Part shown: piece by piece, positions 31,362 to 44,077 of the stretch
How positions within the stretch are numbered: position 1 is the stretch's first letter
Layout: the number at the start of each line of letters is the position of its first letter
Source: Steinernema hermaphroditum
Taxonomy: Eukaryota; Nematoda; Chromadorea; Rhabditida; Steinernematidae
Assembly (NCBI GenBank): GCA_030435675.1
Contig: CM059621.1
Location: 9,610,001-9,674,000, forward strand
Direction: 5' to 3'
Length of the DNA stretch: 64,000 bases
Notes under the pieces: model-generated
The model's input: the letters and a program-made list of their open reading frames with translations, nothing else
Databases searched by the model: none
What the model was told of the DNA's origin: nothing
Translations under genes and position numbers: made by a program

Positions 31362-34300
31362 ATGTCCGAGAGGACCGAAGACGACGAGGCCGAGGCCCTC
31401 CGTGTCGTCTCCACCTCGACGCAGACGACTCCGGAGCACTCCTTCGAGTCGCTACTCTGCGCGACCTTCTCGGCGATCCTCGTAAGTTCCTCCTCCGACA
31501 CCCGAATCGCCTTGTTTTCGCCTTCGTCCGCTCGACGTCCGTCTTCTGCGCCCCTAACTGTGTGTTTTGTCTTTCTCCGAGCGTCGAGTGTCCTCGCGGC
31601 CGTTTTCCGAGTGCTCCGGCCTCTGTTTGCTTAGCCCTGTTGGCCCCAAATTCCCTCCGCCACTGTTCTCCCTCTTTTGCTCCTAGCAACGCGTCTCGGA
31701 GCCTTCCGAATCCGCGTCTCCGATGCCGATTCTCCCTCCCTCTGTGGCGTCCAGCGGCCCCAGTAGCATGCGAGCCCCATTTTCGCCAGGCAAACTTCGC
31801 GCCGACCGCTAATTTCGGAGATTTATTCGACGCCTTCTACCGGTTCCTCGCCGCCGCCGACCTTCGGCGCCGCAGAGGTTAACGCGCCGATCAAAACAAA
31901 TCGCTTCGCAAACCTTCTGAGCCCGAAAGCACCCCTAAGCGGACTCTTCGCGCTCAATTGACTCCTCGGGAGCCTCCCCTCGAGCGCCCCTTGATCCCCC
32001 GCGCGGATCGGATCGGCCTCCCCAATTAGAACCCGCCTAACGCCCTAAGACGATCGCCTCCGGCAACCGGTTCCTTCCGAGGGGCACCGGAGGCGACTCC
32101 GCCGGCGTCTGCGTCCTCCCCGTCCTCCTCCGATCGATAGTCTTCTCGCTTTCAGGCCGCCGTCATCACGTGGACGTGGCTTCTGCGCCCCTACGACGAC
32201 CCGCCGCCTTCGGATGCCGAGAGCGTCGTCTTCCGCTCCCTCAAGTCGATCCCCTCCTCTGCCTCTGAGCTCTACGTGACTCCGCCGATGTCCAGGGCTT
32301 CCTCCTCGCCGGAGCGGACGCCCCGGGCTTCCCCGGAGCCCCTCTCCGAGGCGGCGCCCCTCTCGCCGACCTCCATCTCCACGTTGACGGCCCTCCTGGA
32401 GACCGACTCCCTCCCGACCACACACGACGACGACGACGAGGGCGTCACCGCCTTCGGAATGTTCGAGCGCTACCGAGTGCCGCCCTACCGCCGCGAAGCG
32501 AACCGGAGCTTCTATCCGGCCGTGCTGGAGGACGTATCCATCGAGGAGTTCGAGGCCTTCGAGATCCCCGGCGGCGTCGCCCTGCAGCACTTCCTCGCGG
32601 AGCTGCCCCCTACGGGCGCCTACGGCTTCCTCGACGCCATCACCGAGGTAGGCTCCTCCTTGGCCTTCACCCGCCGAACTCAAGAGTGCACGCGATCGAT
32701 CGATGCGGGTGGCCCCTTCGACCGACTGTACGACTCGCGTGACCCTTCGCTGACCTTCGAAGGAGATATCCGCGTGCGCCGGTCCCCTTTTTGCACGCCT
32801 TGGTCCCCGGTTTGGTCCATCTTCTAAGCACCGTTTTCTAGGAAGAGAGCGACGACCTTTGGAGTCAGAGCTCCGCTTCTTCGCACCGCTTCGTCGCCTC
32901 TTCAGTCGCCTCGACGACCCTGCTGAAGTCGCCGCCCCTGGCGGAGCCCGAGGAACTCGACAACGAGCTGGAGAAGACGCCTGAACCCTCCGAGGAAGCC
33001 TCGAAGAAGTACTCGTCGAATCCGGTCCTCTCGGAGGCCGACGAGTCGGAGCCCGACGACTCCCCCACGACCCCCGAGGACCCCTCGATCCACGCTACTA
33101 TACCCCCGGAGGTGAGTGCAGGGCGCCAAATTCGAACCGTGGGCAAACAGTCGCCGACGGCGGCGATCGTATCGCCCGCGGCGTCGTCTTCTTCTGCCCC
33201 TCGGCGGCGCTGATTCATCCGAAGGGCGCTTCGGAATCGCCGCCGGAACCGTTTCATTATTCACTCGGAACTTTCGCCTTCCGATCCCCTTCCCTTCCGT
33301 CCCCTCCGATCTTCTGCCCCTTCCGAGCCCGAAATGCTCTCCTTCGAGGAGTGGAAGCGCTGGAAGGTTCGTCCGTTTGCCTTCGGACAGTCGGAAAAGT
33401 TTTACAACCGGAGTATCGATCGAGTGACTCACTCCGAATTTCCGATTCCCATTCACCGTGTCCGGGATCGCGTCGTCTGCCCCTTCCATTGATTCCCTTA
33501 TCGGCGTTGTTTGTCTTCTGAAGCTCGACTTCCACTTAGGGAAAGTGTCGGGATCCTCGGAATGGAACCCGTTCCTCGGATCCCCGGCGCCCTTCGGGTC
33601 GCCGATTCGTACAGTCGCCTCCCCACGGCTCTGACTCAGCTCCGGGCCTGCATGTCTAATGGCTCCTTTGAATTCGCTTATTTCAGAAGATGACCGACGC
33701 CGACCGCGACCAGTCCGAAGTGGTCGTCTCTGTCGCCGACAGAATCGCCGCCGCCACCTCCCAGTGAGTTCTCTCCCTCCGAATCGCCTCCAGAAGCCCC
33801 CGGGTGGCTAAGCGCCCCTACCATAGCCGTGAAGGGCGCCCGCGGGCCCAAAGCGCGTCGGCGTTTCCCACGCGTCTCGCAGCAGCTGTGCACACCTAAT
33901 TGGGATTTGTGGAGTCCGTGAGTCGCCCTCGCGGCGATCGATGCGCGTGGCGTCAGGTGGAGGTGGACGTCGCCGAACCGGTTCGCGGCGCTTTTTCGCG
34001 CGTAAACAAGAAAACGGCGTCGTTAGGAGTGCGTCGCGAGACGATCGGTCTTCGTCGCCGAAGCGTCGCTGAAGATTTCTTCTGTCGCACGCAGCCCCAG
34101 CGCGCATCAATCTTGGCTTCTCGGCTTCGGCGACACCCCCCACGGCGACTCGGAAGATAACATCGCGCAGCCGTGTGACTCCTACCGTCTCCGTTTCAGA
34201 TTCCAATCCCGCGAGGAGGAGGTCCTCTCGGTGCAGTCGATGTCGATCACCCTCGACCGAAGCCGCGATTCGCTCCTCGACCAGTCGATCTGCTCGAATC

Positions 34301-37300
34301 CACGCGACGAGTCGTCCATCATGGCCCGCAGTCTTCTCGCCTCCAAGGCGTACGTTAGCTACCGTAGTCTCGCCCCAAAGACAGTCCAGTTCCAGGGGAG
34401 ACGAGAGTCTCGACGACGACTTCCCACCGCCTCCGGAGACGACTCCGACAGCCGCTTCCGCCTCCGTGCCTACCCCACACACCACCGTAATCACTACCGT
34501 AACCACGATCGAGCAGACGGCCGACGGTGACAAGAAGGATACGGCGAGCCGCTCGGTGTGCACCTTCGAAGCGCCGTCCACGTCGAAGCTGGCTCCGGGC
34601 CCAGGCGTGCTTGCCTGCGAGCTCCGGAAGACCACCCCGAAGGGAGGCGCGGAGTCTAAGTCACCGCCACCCAACGAGCCAACCTCGCACGAGATTCCGG
34701 TTACGGTAGCGGGTTCCGGGTGGTTCGCGAAGAAGGAGGGCGACGTCGACCTGGAGCGCTCGATGCGACGCTACGCGAAGTACGGTAGGATCTATGCGGA
34801 CGCGCCGCGAAGTCAGATGGCGCCGGCAGAGAGCAGTGGTGAGTCCGGAGGCCAATTAGGGGTGGTAATGGTCCGTGGGGCGATTAGGCGGTGAACGGTC
34901 GAGGCTAAGGTGAGGGGCGGCCACACACGTGGCGCCGATCGTCGATCGTCTTGGAGGCGATAACGATTCGCCGTCGGCGATCGATCGACGTCGCCACGGT
35001 CGTCTTCTCAAGGACTCCGAGGTCTCAAACTGTTTAGGCGTGCACCTCGCGTCCCCTTCCTCGTCTCAAGCCCCTCGTTTCAGATCTGCCCGCCATGGAC
35101 ATTCCCCCTTCGGAGCCGCCTCCACCGCCTCCGGTCCAGAGGGTAAGTCCCGGTCCCGGGCGGAAGTGCCGTTATCGACACTCGTGCTTACATGCCGCTA
35201 ACGAGCCCGTTTGGAGAGCTGCGCAAACAGAGAAGCGCTCCGAGAGAAACAAAGCCGCGCGCTCTCATAAACATTCCAAAACGGACCGTAATCTCCGACA
35301 GGCGTGCGCTTCTCTCTAGAAGACCTGCTGCGCCCTTCGGAGACGCCTTTCTCGCTTTTTTTTGTCCATTTGTGACTCCTTAATCCTCTCTTATGGCTGA
35401 GAGCAAGCGAGTGATAGATCAAAGAATGCGTCCGTTTCCGTCGAATCGAATGATAACGGCAGCGTCTCCGCTCCAGCACTCACTCTCTGTTTGCCCTGGC
35501 GGCGGCCCGAATCGCTTCCGAGGTCACCGGCGCGGGCGGTAACTGCGCGTTACTTTTGCATCAGCGGAGGCGGGGAGGGCGCGCGAGAGTTGAGTTACAG
35601 ACTCTTTCGGTGGTTAGGGCTGCGCACCGCAAACATCGATCGCCGATGTCGCGCGTCCTGTTATTGTCGCCAGTCGATCCCCTCGCCTTGACCCTCGCGC
35701 CCCAAAAGGCTTCGGGCCAGGTGAGCGGATTAGCGGTCCTTGGATTAGCCGCGCCACCCGCCGCTGTCGCTCTGCTCTGGGGTCTCCGTTCGCGTTACGG
35801 TGGGCGACGCGAAATCGCGGCGCTCTTATCAACTTAGGAATGCGCGTCGTTTGTTTGCCAGCTGAGTCACCCGGAAAAGAAGTCTATTCCCCTTCGGAGC
35901 GCGTCGGAAGCGTCTCGAGGCGTCGTCGAAGCCTGCGCGTCTCCGAATTTGCATATCTTGGCGGAGGGAGCCGATCAAGGCCGCCGCCATCGATCGCGCA
36001 TTCCTTCGGACCCCCTTAATTACAGTCTTCCAACCGGTTCCCCGCCAGCGAACGTCTTTCCGATCTTACTGTACCGCCTTGCAGGTCTTCGAAGGCGACG
36101 GAGCCTGCGAGGACTCCTCGGAAGGCCATCGCTCGAGGAACACCGTCCGCGAGATCCCCGTCCACAGGGCCACCAGCGCCTTCGGCGTCCCCGCCACCAC
36201 CATGACCATGGAGTACCGTACCTCCAGCACGCAGCCCTGGAGCAACGGCTCCACACAGCCCCACGCCGAGGAGTATTACCGCCGCGAGGTGAGCCTCCGC
36301 TTCAAACGTCTCCGACGCCCTTTTAGGTGATGACGCGCACTCTCGTGACGCGCTCCACCGAGGCGCTCTCCGTGCCTCCACTCGGGCGCTCCTCGCCCGT
36401 GGAGTCGACGATCACCTCGCTCCGCTACCCTCTGGAGCCGCGCTACGCTCCGAGTGAGTACCGCGAGGAGAAGACCGTCGACTACAACTTCAAGTACACG
36501 CGGAACGTCGAGGAGGAAGAGCGCCGCGTCAAGGAGAACCAGGAGCGCCGGCGCCGGGAAGAGGAGGAGCGCCGGCGCCGCGAGGAAGAAAACCGCCGCA
36601 AGTGGGAACTCGAGGAGCGTGAGCGTCTGGAGCGTCTCCACCGCGAGTTCGAGCTCCAGGAACATGAACTGGAAAAGGAGCGCCTCGAGAAGGAGCGCTC
36701 GGAACTGAGCCGCCTGGAGCGTGACCGCCAGGAGCGCAAGCTGACCGAAGAGCGCCGTCGGAAGGAGTGGGAGCGCAACGAGCAGGACCGCAGGGTCCTC
36801 GAGGAACAAGAGCTAGAGAAGCAGCGGGAGCTCGAACGAAGAAACCGCGACCGTTTGGCCCGGGAGCGCGCGGAGCGTGAGCGCCTCGAAAGGGAGCGCC
36901 TCGAGCGAGAGAGGCTACAGAGAGAGCAGGAGGAGCAGAGACGCCTCGAAGAGGAGCGCCGCGAGCGCGAACGGATCGAGATGGAGCGCCTGGAGATCGA
37001 GCGCATCGAGCGCATCAAGAGGGAGCGTGTGGAGCGCGAGCGAATCCAACGCGAAAAGGAGCGCGAAGAGGAGGAGCGTCTGGAAAAGGAGCGCCTCGAA
37101 CTGGAGCGTCTGGAGCGAGAGCGTCTGGAGCTGGAACGCCAGCAAAGAGAGTTGCTCGAGATCCAGCGACGCGAAGAGGAGCAGAGGGAGCGAGAACGCC
37201 GCGAAGAGCTCATGAGGGAGCAGCTCCGAAGAGAAGAGGAGACCCGCGAGCGGGAAATGCTCCGCGAGTTCGAGCGCCTCGCCTTGGAGCGGGAGAACCA

Positions 37301-40300
37301 GAGACGCTTCCTGGAGCGCCAGGAACAGGAGCGCCTGGACGCCATCCGGAGGGAGCAGGAGCGACGCGGGCTCGAACGCCAGGAGATGGAGCGGAAGGAG
37401 CGCGAGCGGAAGGAAGATGAGCGCCGGGAGCAGGAGCTCCTCGCAGCCCAGAGGCGCGCCCAGGAGCGACGTGAGCAGGAGAGGTGAGTCAGAGCACATA
37501 TGAATGTTGCTCACCTGCTATTTCCAGGATCGCCGACGAGCAGAGAGAACGGGAGTGGAGAGAAGAAGAGCGCCGCGCCCAGGAGCGGCGGGAGCAGGAG
37601 CGCCGGGAGGCCGAGGAGCGTGAGGAGCGGCGGCGTATCGAGGAGGAGCAGGAGCACCAGAGGCTAGCCGACCTCGCCGAGAAAGCCGCCCGCCGCCGGC
37701 TGGAACGCGAAGAGGAGCTGCTACACGAGAAGCGCCTGGAGCAGCTGCTACGTGAGGCCGAGGAGCACAAAGAGCTGAACCGCCTAGAGATGGAGCGTCG
37801 CCAGCGGGAGCGCGATGAAGAGCAACGACGACTCCTGGAGCTGAAAGAGAAGCAGCGGCGTCTGGCCGAGGAGCGGGAGCGTGAGCGCCGCGATGCGGAG
37901 CGCCGCGAGGAGGAGCGCCGGAGGAACGCTCACCGGAGCCGCGACCGTCTGGACCTGATCCACAAGGAGCTGGAGGACAAGGAGCGGCTGGAGCGCGAGA
38001 AGCGGCGCAAGAACCTGGAGCTGGAGCGACGCCACAAACTGACGTCGCGGGAGACGCTGGAGGGCCTGACGCGGCCGCCCTACTTCTCGCGGGAGAACCT
38101 GGCTCCGGAGGTGACAACGAAGGTTGAGCGGCAGGTGATAGAACGCGTGGACCGTACCCTGTGGACGCAAGACGGTCTCGACACGAGCGTCGAGGAGGGT
38201 GGCCAGCGCGAGCGCCTCTACAACCCCCGCGAGGAGGATTTTCAGCGCGGCTCGTCGCGAAGGACCAGCAGATATAAGGCGAAGATGGAGAAGGCGCGCC
38301 GTGAGTTCCTCGCGGAGCCCAGCTCCGCCGCCGACGCCGTCGGCGACCGTTTTCGCAAGTCGGCCGAAGATCTGCAGCGACGCAAGCCTGAGTACCGCGG
38401 TCCGCTCCTCCAGAAGTTCCAATCCGGCGAGCTCTCGTCGAAGTCCGGCGACCTTAATGTCTTCCCGGCGCTCGGCTATTCGCGCGTCGGCCCCAGCCCC
38501 TACGAGGAGGTAAGCCCGTCCGTCCCTCCGTGCTCCCCTGTCCGTCGTGCTCACCCCTCGCTTCAGGAGTACAACCGGCTGAAGGCCGAGGCGGAGCGCA
38601 ACCTGGCGCCCTACCGTTTCCGCTCAAGCCAGCCCAATCTCTACGCCGGCGGTCGCACGCGCACCACCAGCGTCGGCTACCTGGAGACCGACGTCGACAG
38701 CGGACTCCAACGCACGGTACGCCCCTTGTTCCCTCTTGTCGCTTCGCCCCTTCTCCGTCCGGTTACGGTAGCGAGCTGACGCGCGCGTTGCAGGTGGACG
38801 AAGCCGAGGAACTGCGCAGGTCTAAGTCGGCGCTCGATTACGAATCGACGACGACGCGCCACAGCCGCAAGGAGCAGATGGAGCACGGCGACTCCGAGGC
38901 CGCTCACATGCGTTCCAAGAGCGCCGACTTCCTCATGGACCGAAGGTGGGTGCCGTAGTCCCGAATGGAGAGCAAGCCGTCGTTGCAGGACCCGAGAGGA
39001 AAACGCGCCGCCGGAGAACGAACTCCAGAAGACAGCGGACGCGTCGCACCGGGACCTCGGCCTCTCGGAGCACGAGCTCCGCTTCCGGAAGAGCGTCGAG
39101 AAGCTGCAAACGCCCGACTGGTACCGTGAGCACGTGGAGCGCTTCCAGCTCGACTCCACCTTCAACTCCACCGCCGACCCGCTGCCTCCCGCCCCGCGCT
39201 CCCTGAGCCAGGCCTGGTCCCAGCACGACGGCGCCGTGGGTGGTATCGCCTTGCCCTCGGGCATGTTCGACCGCTACCGCGGCGAGATCGAGGACCTCCG
39301 CCGGAGCCGCACCTCGCTCCACCAGACGGCTCCGACTCCGACGCAACACACGAAGGTCTGTGCCCTCTAGCCCTATCGCTGTCCTCTCCCTGTCGCTGCC
39401 CAACTACCGCAACTCCTACCGTACTGCCACCTACCGTACACCATTGCCTTCTCCCCACAGATTATGTACATACCCACCATCTTTTCTCTGCCGTAATCAA
39501 CCGTAACCCCCATCGTTTGGAGTTGAATAGATTCTAACTTCGAATAAATAAATCGAATCCACGTATGCTCTTCGTCTCTGCTTGACTTCCGCATGCTACC
39601 GTATCCGCCGCACGTCGACCGTACTCCTTCGCAACGCCTCTCTTTAGAGCTCCGACGACGACTCCGCGCAGGCGCACACGAAGACTGCGATAACGGAGTC
39701 CGTCTCCCAGGAGGTTGTCTCGCGCACCGACGTCAACACCGTGGTCAAGCGGCTAGGCCGGCAGCTCCCGGGATATACCGTAACCACAGTGCCGAGCGAC
39801 TGGAACGACCTGCCCCTCGGGTCGCGGGTCATCGAGGTCGCCGACACCTTCGTCGGCTCCAGGCACTCCTTCGAGGGCAACGTCGGCGACCGCTACTGCG
39901 GCCGCGTGACCCTGGAGGAAGTGCTCGACGCCATCTTCCAGCAGACGGAGTCAAGCCACGTCCCCAACGATGCCAGGTGAGCTCCGGAGCTCGTGAGCGG
40001 TGCTCAACGCCGCCTTTAGCGCTCCACAGTTCAAGGCGCAGCCACTCGAAAACGTCGACGGCCCCGGCATCTACACCACCAACTACATGCTCATGAATCG
40101 CGTGCTCAGAGAACCCCACCTGGCGGAGTCGCTGCTCCGCGAGGAGCAGCTCTTCGTCCGCTGCTCCCACTGCCATCGGACGCGCGAACTGTCCGCCGCC
40201 CGCGAGCACTTCCTCTCCTGCAAGCACTGCTACACGTGAGCGCTCCGAGTCGCGCCGGCTTAACCGCTTGCTTCAGATACTACTGCTCGCGGAAGTGCCG

Positions 40301-41450
40301 CTTCTGGGACTGGGACCGCCACAAGGAGCTCTGCTCCTTCGCCCGCATCAACACACTCTGCAAGGATGTGATCATGAAGGTCAGTCCCTTGGCTTCCGTA
40401 TCTCCCCGGGTTTTCCGTGCTCATCCGGTCTTCTTCCCGGAGGAGTCAATTAGGCGCGCCGAAATGTGAATCGCGAAATCGGACTCGTTTAGGTGCGCAG
40501 CGACTCCGAGGCGCAGTGGCACATGTCCAAAGTGGCGCGCGAAGGATACGCCGCCTTCGGCCGCGGCTCGGTGAACATCCGGTTACGGTAGGTCTGCCCG
40601 GCGGGCCCGTCTCACCGTGCTCTTAAGGTCTGCACACGCCGCCCAGTCGTACCTGACCCTGGGCTGGCGGACGTTCCGGGACGTCGAGCTGTCGGGGTTG
40701 CTCTTCTACTACCCCGTGCAGACGCTCGCCGAGCAGCGTAAGGAATCGTCGCTGATCGCGCTCGTCCGCAAGTACAATCCCGAGTGAGTTGCCGTCCCCG
40801 GCCTCCGCCGCCGCTAATGGCATTCCACTCCGTACGGAGGCGCCGCGCATTATTATGCAAATCTCCGTCAATTTCGCCATCAAACTTCTTTCGTCCAAAT
40901 TAGTCGGCGAAGTGCGAAGAGGTCGCCAAGAGGAACTCCTCTGTTTATAAACACTCGCGGGCTTAGCGAACCGCCTCGAGTCTTCCGTTCCGCCCACCCA
41001 CCGCGCACACGTGACCGGAAACGGCGACGAAAACAGGCACGGGTCGTGGCCCCCAAGCTGAACCCGTACCGATCCATCTTCGCGGCGTTCCCTCGCCAGA
41101 GGCATAAGTCGCGCCGTGTTTTCCTGCGACACCCCCCAATCGAATTACTTTTGGGTCCATTTTTGGCGCCCTCGCTCCGCTCCCGGCGCCGACTCCGCGG
41201 CCCATCCCAGCTACCTTTACGCGCCATTCGCGAAAACGACTTCTCAAGTGTAATCTAAAATTCCAGTGACAAATTCATCCTGAGCGTTAGCATCATCGCC
41301 GACATCGACCAGTGCCCCCAGACCCCGCCTCCGGAGCGGAGGGCTCCGCCCCACTACGACGAACCTCCGTTGCCGCTAACGAGCGCCAAAACTAGTGGTC
41401 CTTCAGGCGCTCACGATCTGTATCAAGCCGCCGTGCCTACCGACGTATGA
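31362..41450 (+). CDS. ajm-1: Apical junction molecule AJM-1-like protein with MYND finger
   Basis: About twenty exons encode roughly 1,950 residues. The N-terminal quarter is Ser/Pro/acidic and low complexity. The middle (exons 36328-37483 and 37530-38509) is a long Arg/Glu-rich coiled coil of about 600 residues. After that come [17 protein letters not shown] and a conserved globular part ([34 protein letters not shown]). A MYND zinc finger follows with CSHC, CKHC, then C-x3-C-x7-H-x3-C ([17 protein letters not shown]), split by a short intron. The C-terminus has [17 protein letters not shown]. This order (coiled coil, then a globular C-terminal region) fits AJM-1 of nematodes and AJM1/C9orf172 of vertebrates, a junction protein of epithelia. 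The name rests on architecture and remembered likeness. Some small exons (33329-33367, 33687-33764) and the 5' end are tentative. Confidence 0.72.
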
Positions 41451-41703
41451 GAAAGCCAATCCCCTTCAACGTCTGCTTTGTACAAACTTGTTTTGCCTGC
41501 CTTTGCTTTGTCGTGGAAAATGTAACCGCGCCCGACTACTTAATAACCTTAAAACAGATATAATTTGATTAAATTTAAATCAAACTGTAAGTGTTTACTA
41601 CGGTATCCAGACGGGATTTATCTTACGTTAAATGTGAGGGACAGAGGTCAGTACGGATATTCGGAATGAACCGATCACGTTTAAAGCCCTTGAGCCTTCC
41701 GAA

Positions 41704-43571
41704 CTAAACGTCGTAGTCTTCATCGTCAGCGCTCGCGGATGGCGTACTGACCACTGTAAGGGCCGCTGCTGATGTCGAAGGCGCGTCGACAGCCTGTTGC
41801 TGTAGGGTGGGTGGATTCGGGCTCACGAGCCCGGGCAGATGGCCCTGCATACCGACCTCCTGCATCTTGCTCAGTTCCGCTTGCTGCTGCTCTTGTCGTG
41901 CCTAAACAATTCGCATCGTAAACCGTCTTGTCATGCAATCTCACAACCAATGTTAAAATGATAGTGGGCACTTCCCGAAGTGTCAAATCATGTCACGCAC
42001 GCTTTTTGACGGTTTCCGTCGCGGCTAACCTAAATGGCTTTCGCAGAACACAAAACAGCGCAATTAGCGACAATTGGAGAATTAGATTACGCTCAAGTAA
42101 TCATCGAATCGCCTTCAAAAAATACACATAATGCAAAATCACGAGTGGGTTCCCGGATACTCTAAACCCACGTGACTTTCGTGCGGTTGGCCACCAAAAG
42201 AACGATTAATCAGTCGCCTCGGAAGAGTTATGACGCAAAACGTGTTCCTATTCAATTTGGATAATGTGACAACCAAACGTAAGCAAAACATCGCTGGAAT
42301 TTGGCAGAGCTCGCGTGGCGTTGTACCGTTCCCGACGTAAGCCTTCCATCATCATAAGAGGGGCAATTTTGTTTTCTCATCGAGAGGTTAACCGAAGCGA
42401 AGAGGTTATTTTTATTGCAAATGGGCCGTGGACGGCGATGAACTCACTTCTTCATTAGTCTAAGTTATCATATTCTCCTCAAAACAACGTTGTTGTTGCC
42501 GGTCTTGGTATTTTGTTTCGACTGCATTAAGGTACTCCTCCTCAATATGCTTCTCAAATTTCGAGTCAATCCCCAAATCAAAAAGCATTTCTAATTACAT
42601 AAGAAGACTAGAGAGAAGAAATGTTGATCCGCTCATTTTGAGGCCTTCTCCCTGGGGATGGACAAAAAAATGAAATTCAGAATTATTATGACAAACAGAG
42701 TAAAAATCGAAAATTCACCTTCTCGATCAATTTCATCTGCATCATGTAAAGCTCCTCCTCTGGGATTCCGCATTTATCCAGCCGCGAGTTCTTCCGCTTC
42801 AGCTTCTTCTCCCTGGCTTCTTTGCATTCGTCCAGCACACGATCGGCCGCTTCCACATAATCCGGGGGGAATCCGAGATTCGACAAAGCTGAAAGCTCAA
42901 AGTTATGTACAACTGTATATTTATCAATCTTTCGCAAGGACAACAGACTGCACACTTCCCCAGCTCAATACGTAATCACGGCCAATTGTTGCACAAAGTT
43001 CTCCGTTGAGCCAACGACCTCTTAAAAGTTCTCGTGAACTCTTTCTCGACCATCTTTTCAGCATATCTTTCCTTTATCCTCCAGTTCTAAGATCGTGGTT
43101 CCTTACAGAGACGAGTAGTATTTGCCGTCAAAGCACTTCTTTTGTTTTCCGAATATCACAGTAAAAAAGCTCCTGGTGATTCAAGCCGCGATGTTATGTC
43201 TTTTATAGCCCAAAGAAACCCTTGACAATGTTTTCATTGCCCCGAGCGAAGTGCTTCGTGCCGCTTGCTCTCTCGTTATTAGACGCGCACCACCTTATCA
43301 AGAATCCTTAGCAAACCTTTTTGGACGTGTTCGTGATATATCGTCTTTCTTTGGTCGTCTGATGAGATCCTTTGAGCTTCTCGGGCCACGTGCTTTATGA
43401 ACTCGACGCAGCAGTGGTTCAGCAATTCTCGGGACTCGTTTGCTATTCGAACGTCTGGGAGCACATCCTAATGCAGAAAGCACATTAATCTTGACCTTGC
43501 GGCGGGGAACTCACCTTGATTATCATATTCAGCCCCTTTTGCGGCAAGCCCACCTCGTCATCGTCTCCCAT
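41704..43571 (-). CDS. DR1: Negative cofactor 2 beta (DR1), TBP-binding histone-fold repressor
   Basis: DR1 pairs with DRAP1 to form NC2, which binds TBP on DNA and blocks TFIIA/TFIIB. Four exons on the minus strand: MGDDDEVGLPQKGLNMIIK; the histone-fold core LPDVRIANESRELLNHCCVE through RKTIYHEHVQK; an exon from 42892 with ALSNLGFPPDYVEAADRVL and the family stretch LDKCGIPEEEL; and 41704-41901 with a Gln-rich segment and an acidic end (ADDEDYDV). The total is about 190 residues, near the human 176. Introns 2 and 3 are long for this window (about 430 and 817 bases). An acceptor AATTTCAG lies 6 bases before the ATG. It converges with the AJM-1-like gene, with 253 bases between stops. Confidence 0.93.
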
Positions 43572-44077
43572 TTTGATCTGAAATTCTCTCGAATCATAGG
43601 CACTTATTCATAAAAGTGTACAGCGAAGTGACATTTCAAAACAATCCGCGTTTGCTGGTCCCTCCAAACAATTAAAGTCAATTCACGACGACAGTTACGC
43701 GCCCTTCCCTAACTTTAACTTAGAGGGCTATTCCACTTGTTGTTGCGATCTGGTACCCGTCGCAGTGCTGGAAGCAAGGCTAACGAGACCCGGAAAACCA
43801 AGTTTCCTTCCTACCAGATTCCCTTGCCAGTGACAGCGAGCCCTTTTTCCTACGCTAAACGCGAGTAGTCGCTCGCCTCTCCTATCCGCATCACGCTTCA
43901 GTCTTACTCCTACGTAAATATTTCTTCATTAAATTACTCTCAGATTTCAAGTGAAATGCATGCCTACATCGTGTCATCGCCAGTCACGTTGTACCTCCCC
44001 AGTTCTTCCTTCCTGCTTGTTATGAATTTACAAATGCCGTTCAATTCGGTGAACTTACAGGTTCTTCTGTGCCTCAA
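43572..44077. promoter_or_regulatory. Divergent upstream region of DR1 and the peptide GPCR
   Basis: 506 bases between two opposite starts. No open exon is supported. It is AT-rich near 43900-43950. Acceptor-like sites lie at both ends (AATTTCAG for DR1, CTTACAG for the receptor). Confidence 0.35.

Noticed and set aside
36482..37345. Long minus-strand open frames over the AJM-1 coiled coil
   Set aside because: They are Arg/Ser-rich mirror images of a GAG/CGC-biased coding exon and have no splice or family support.
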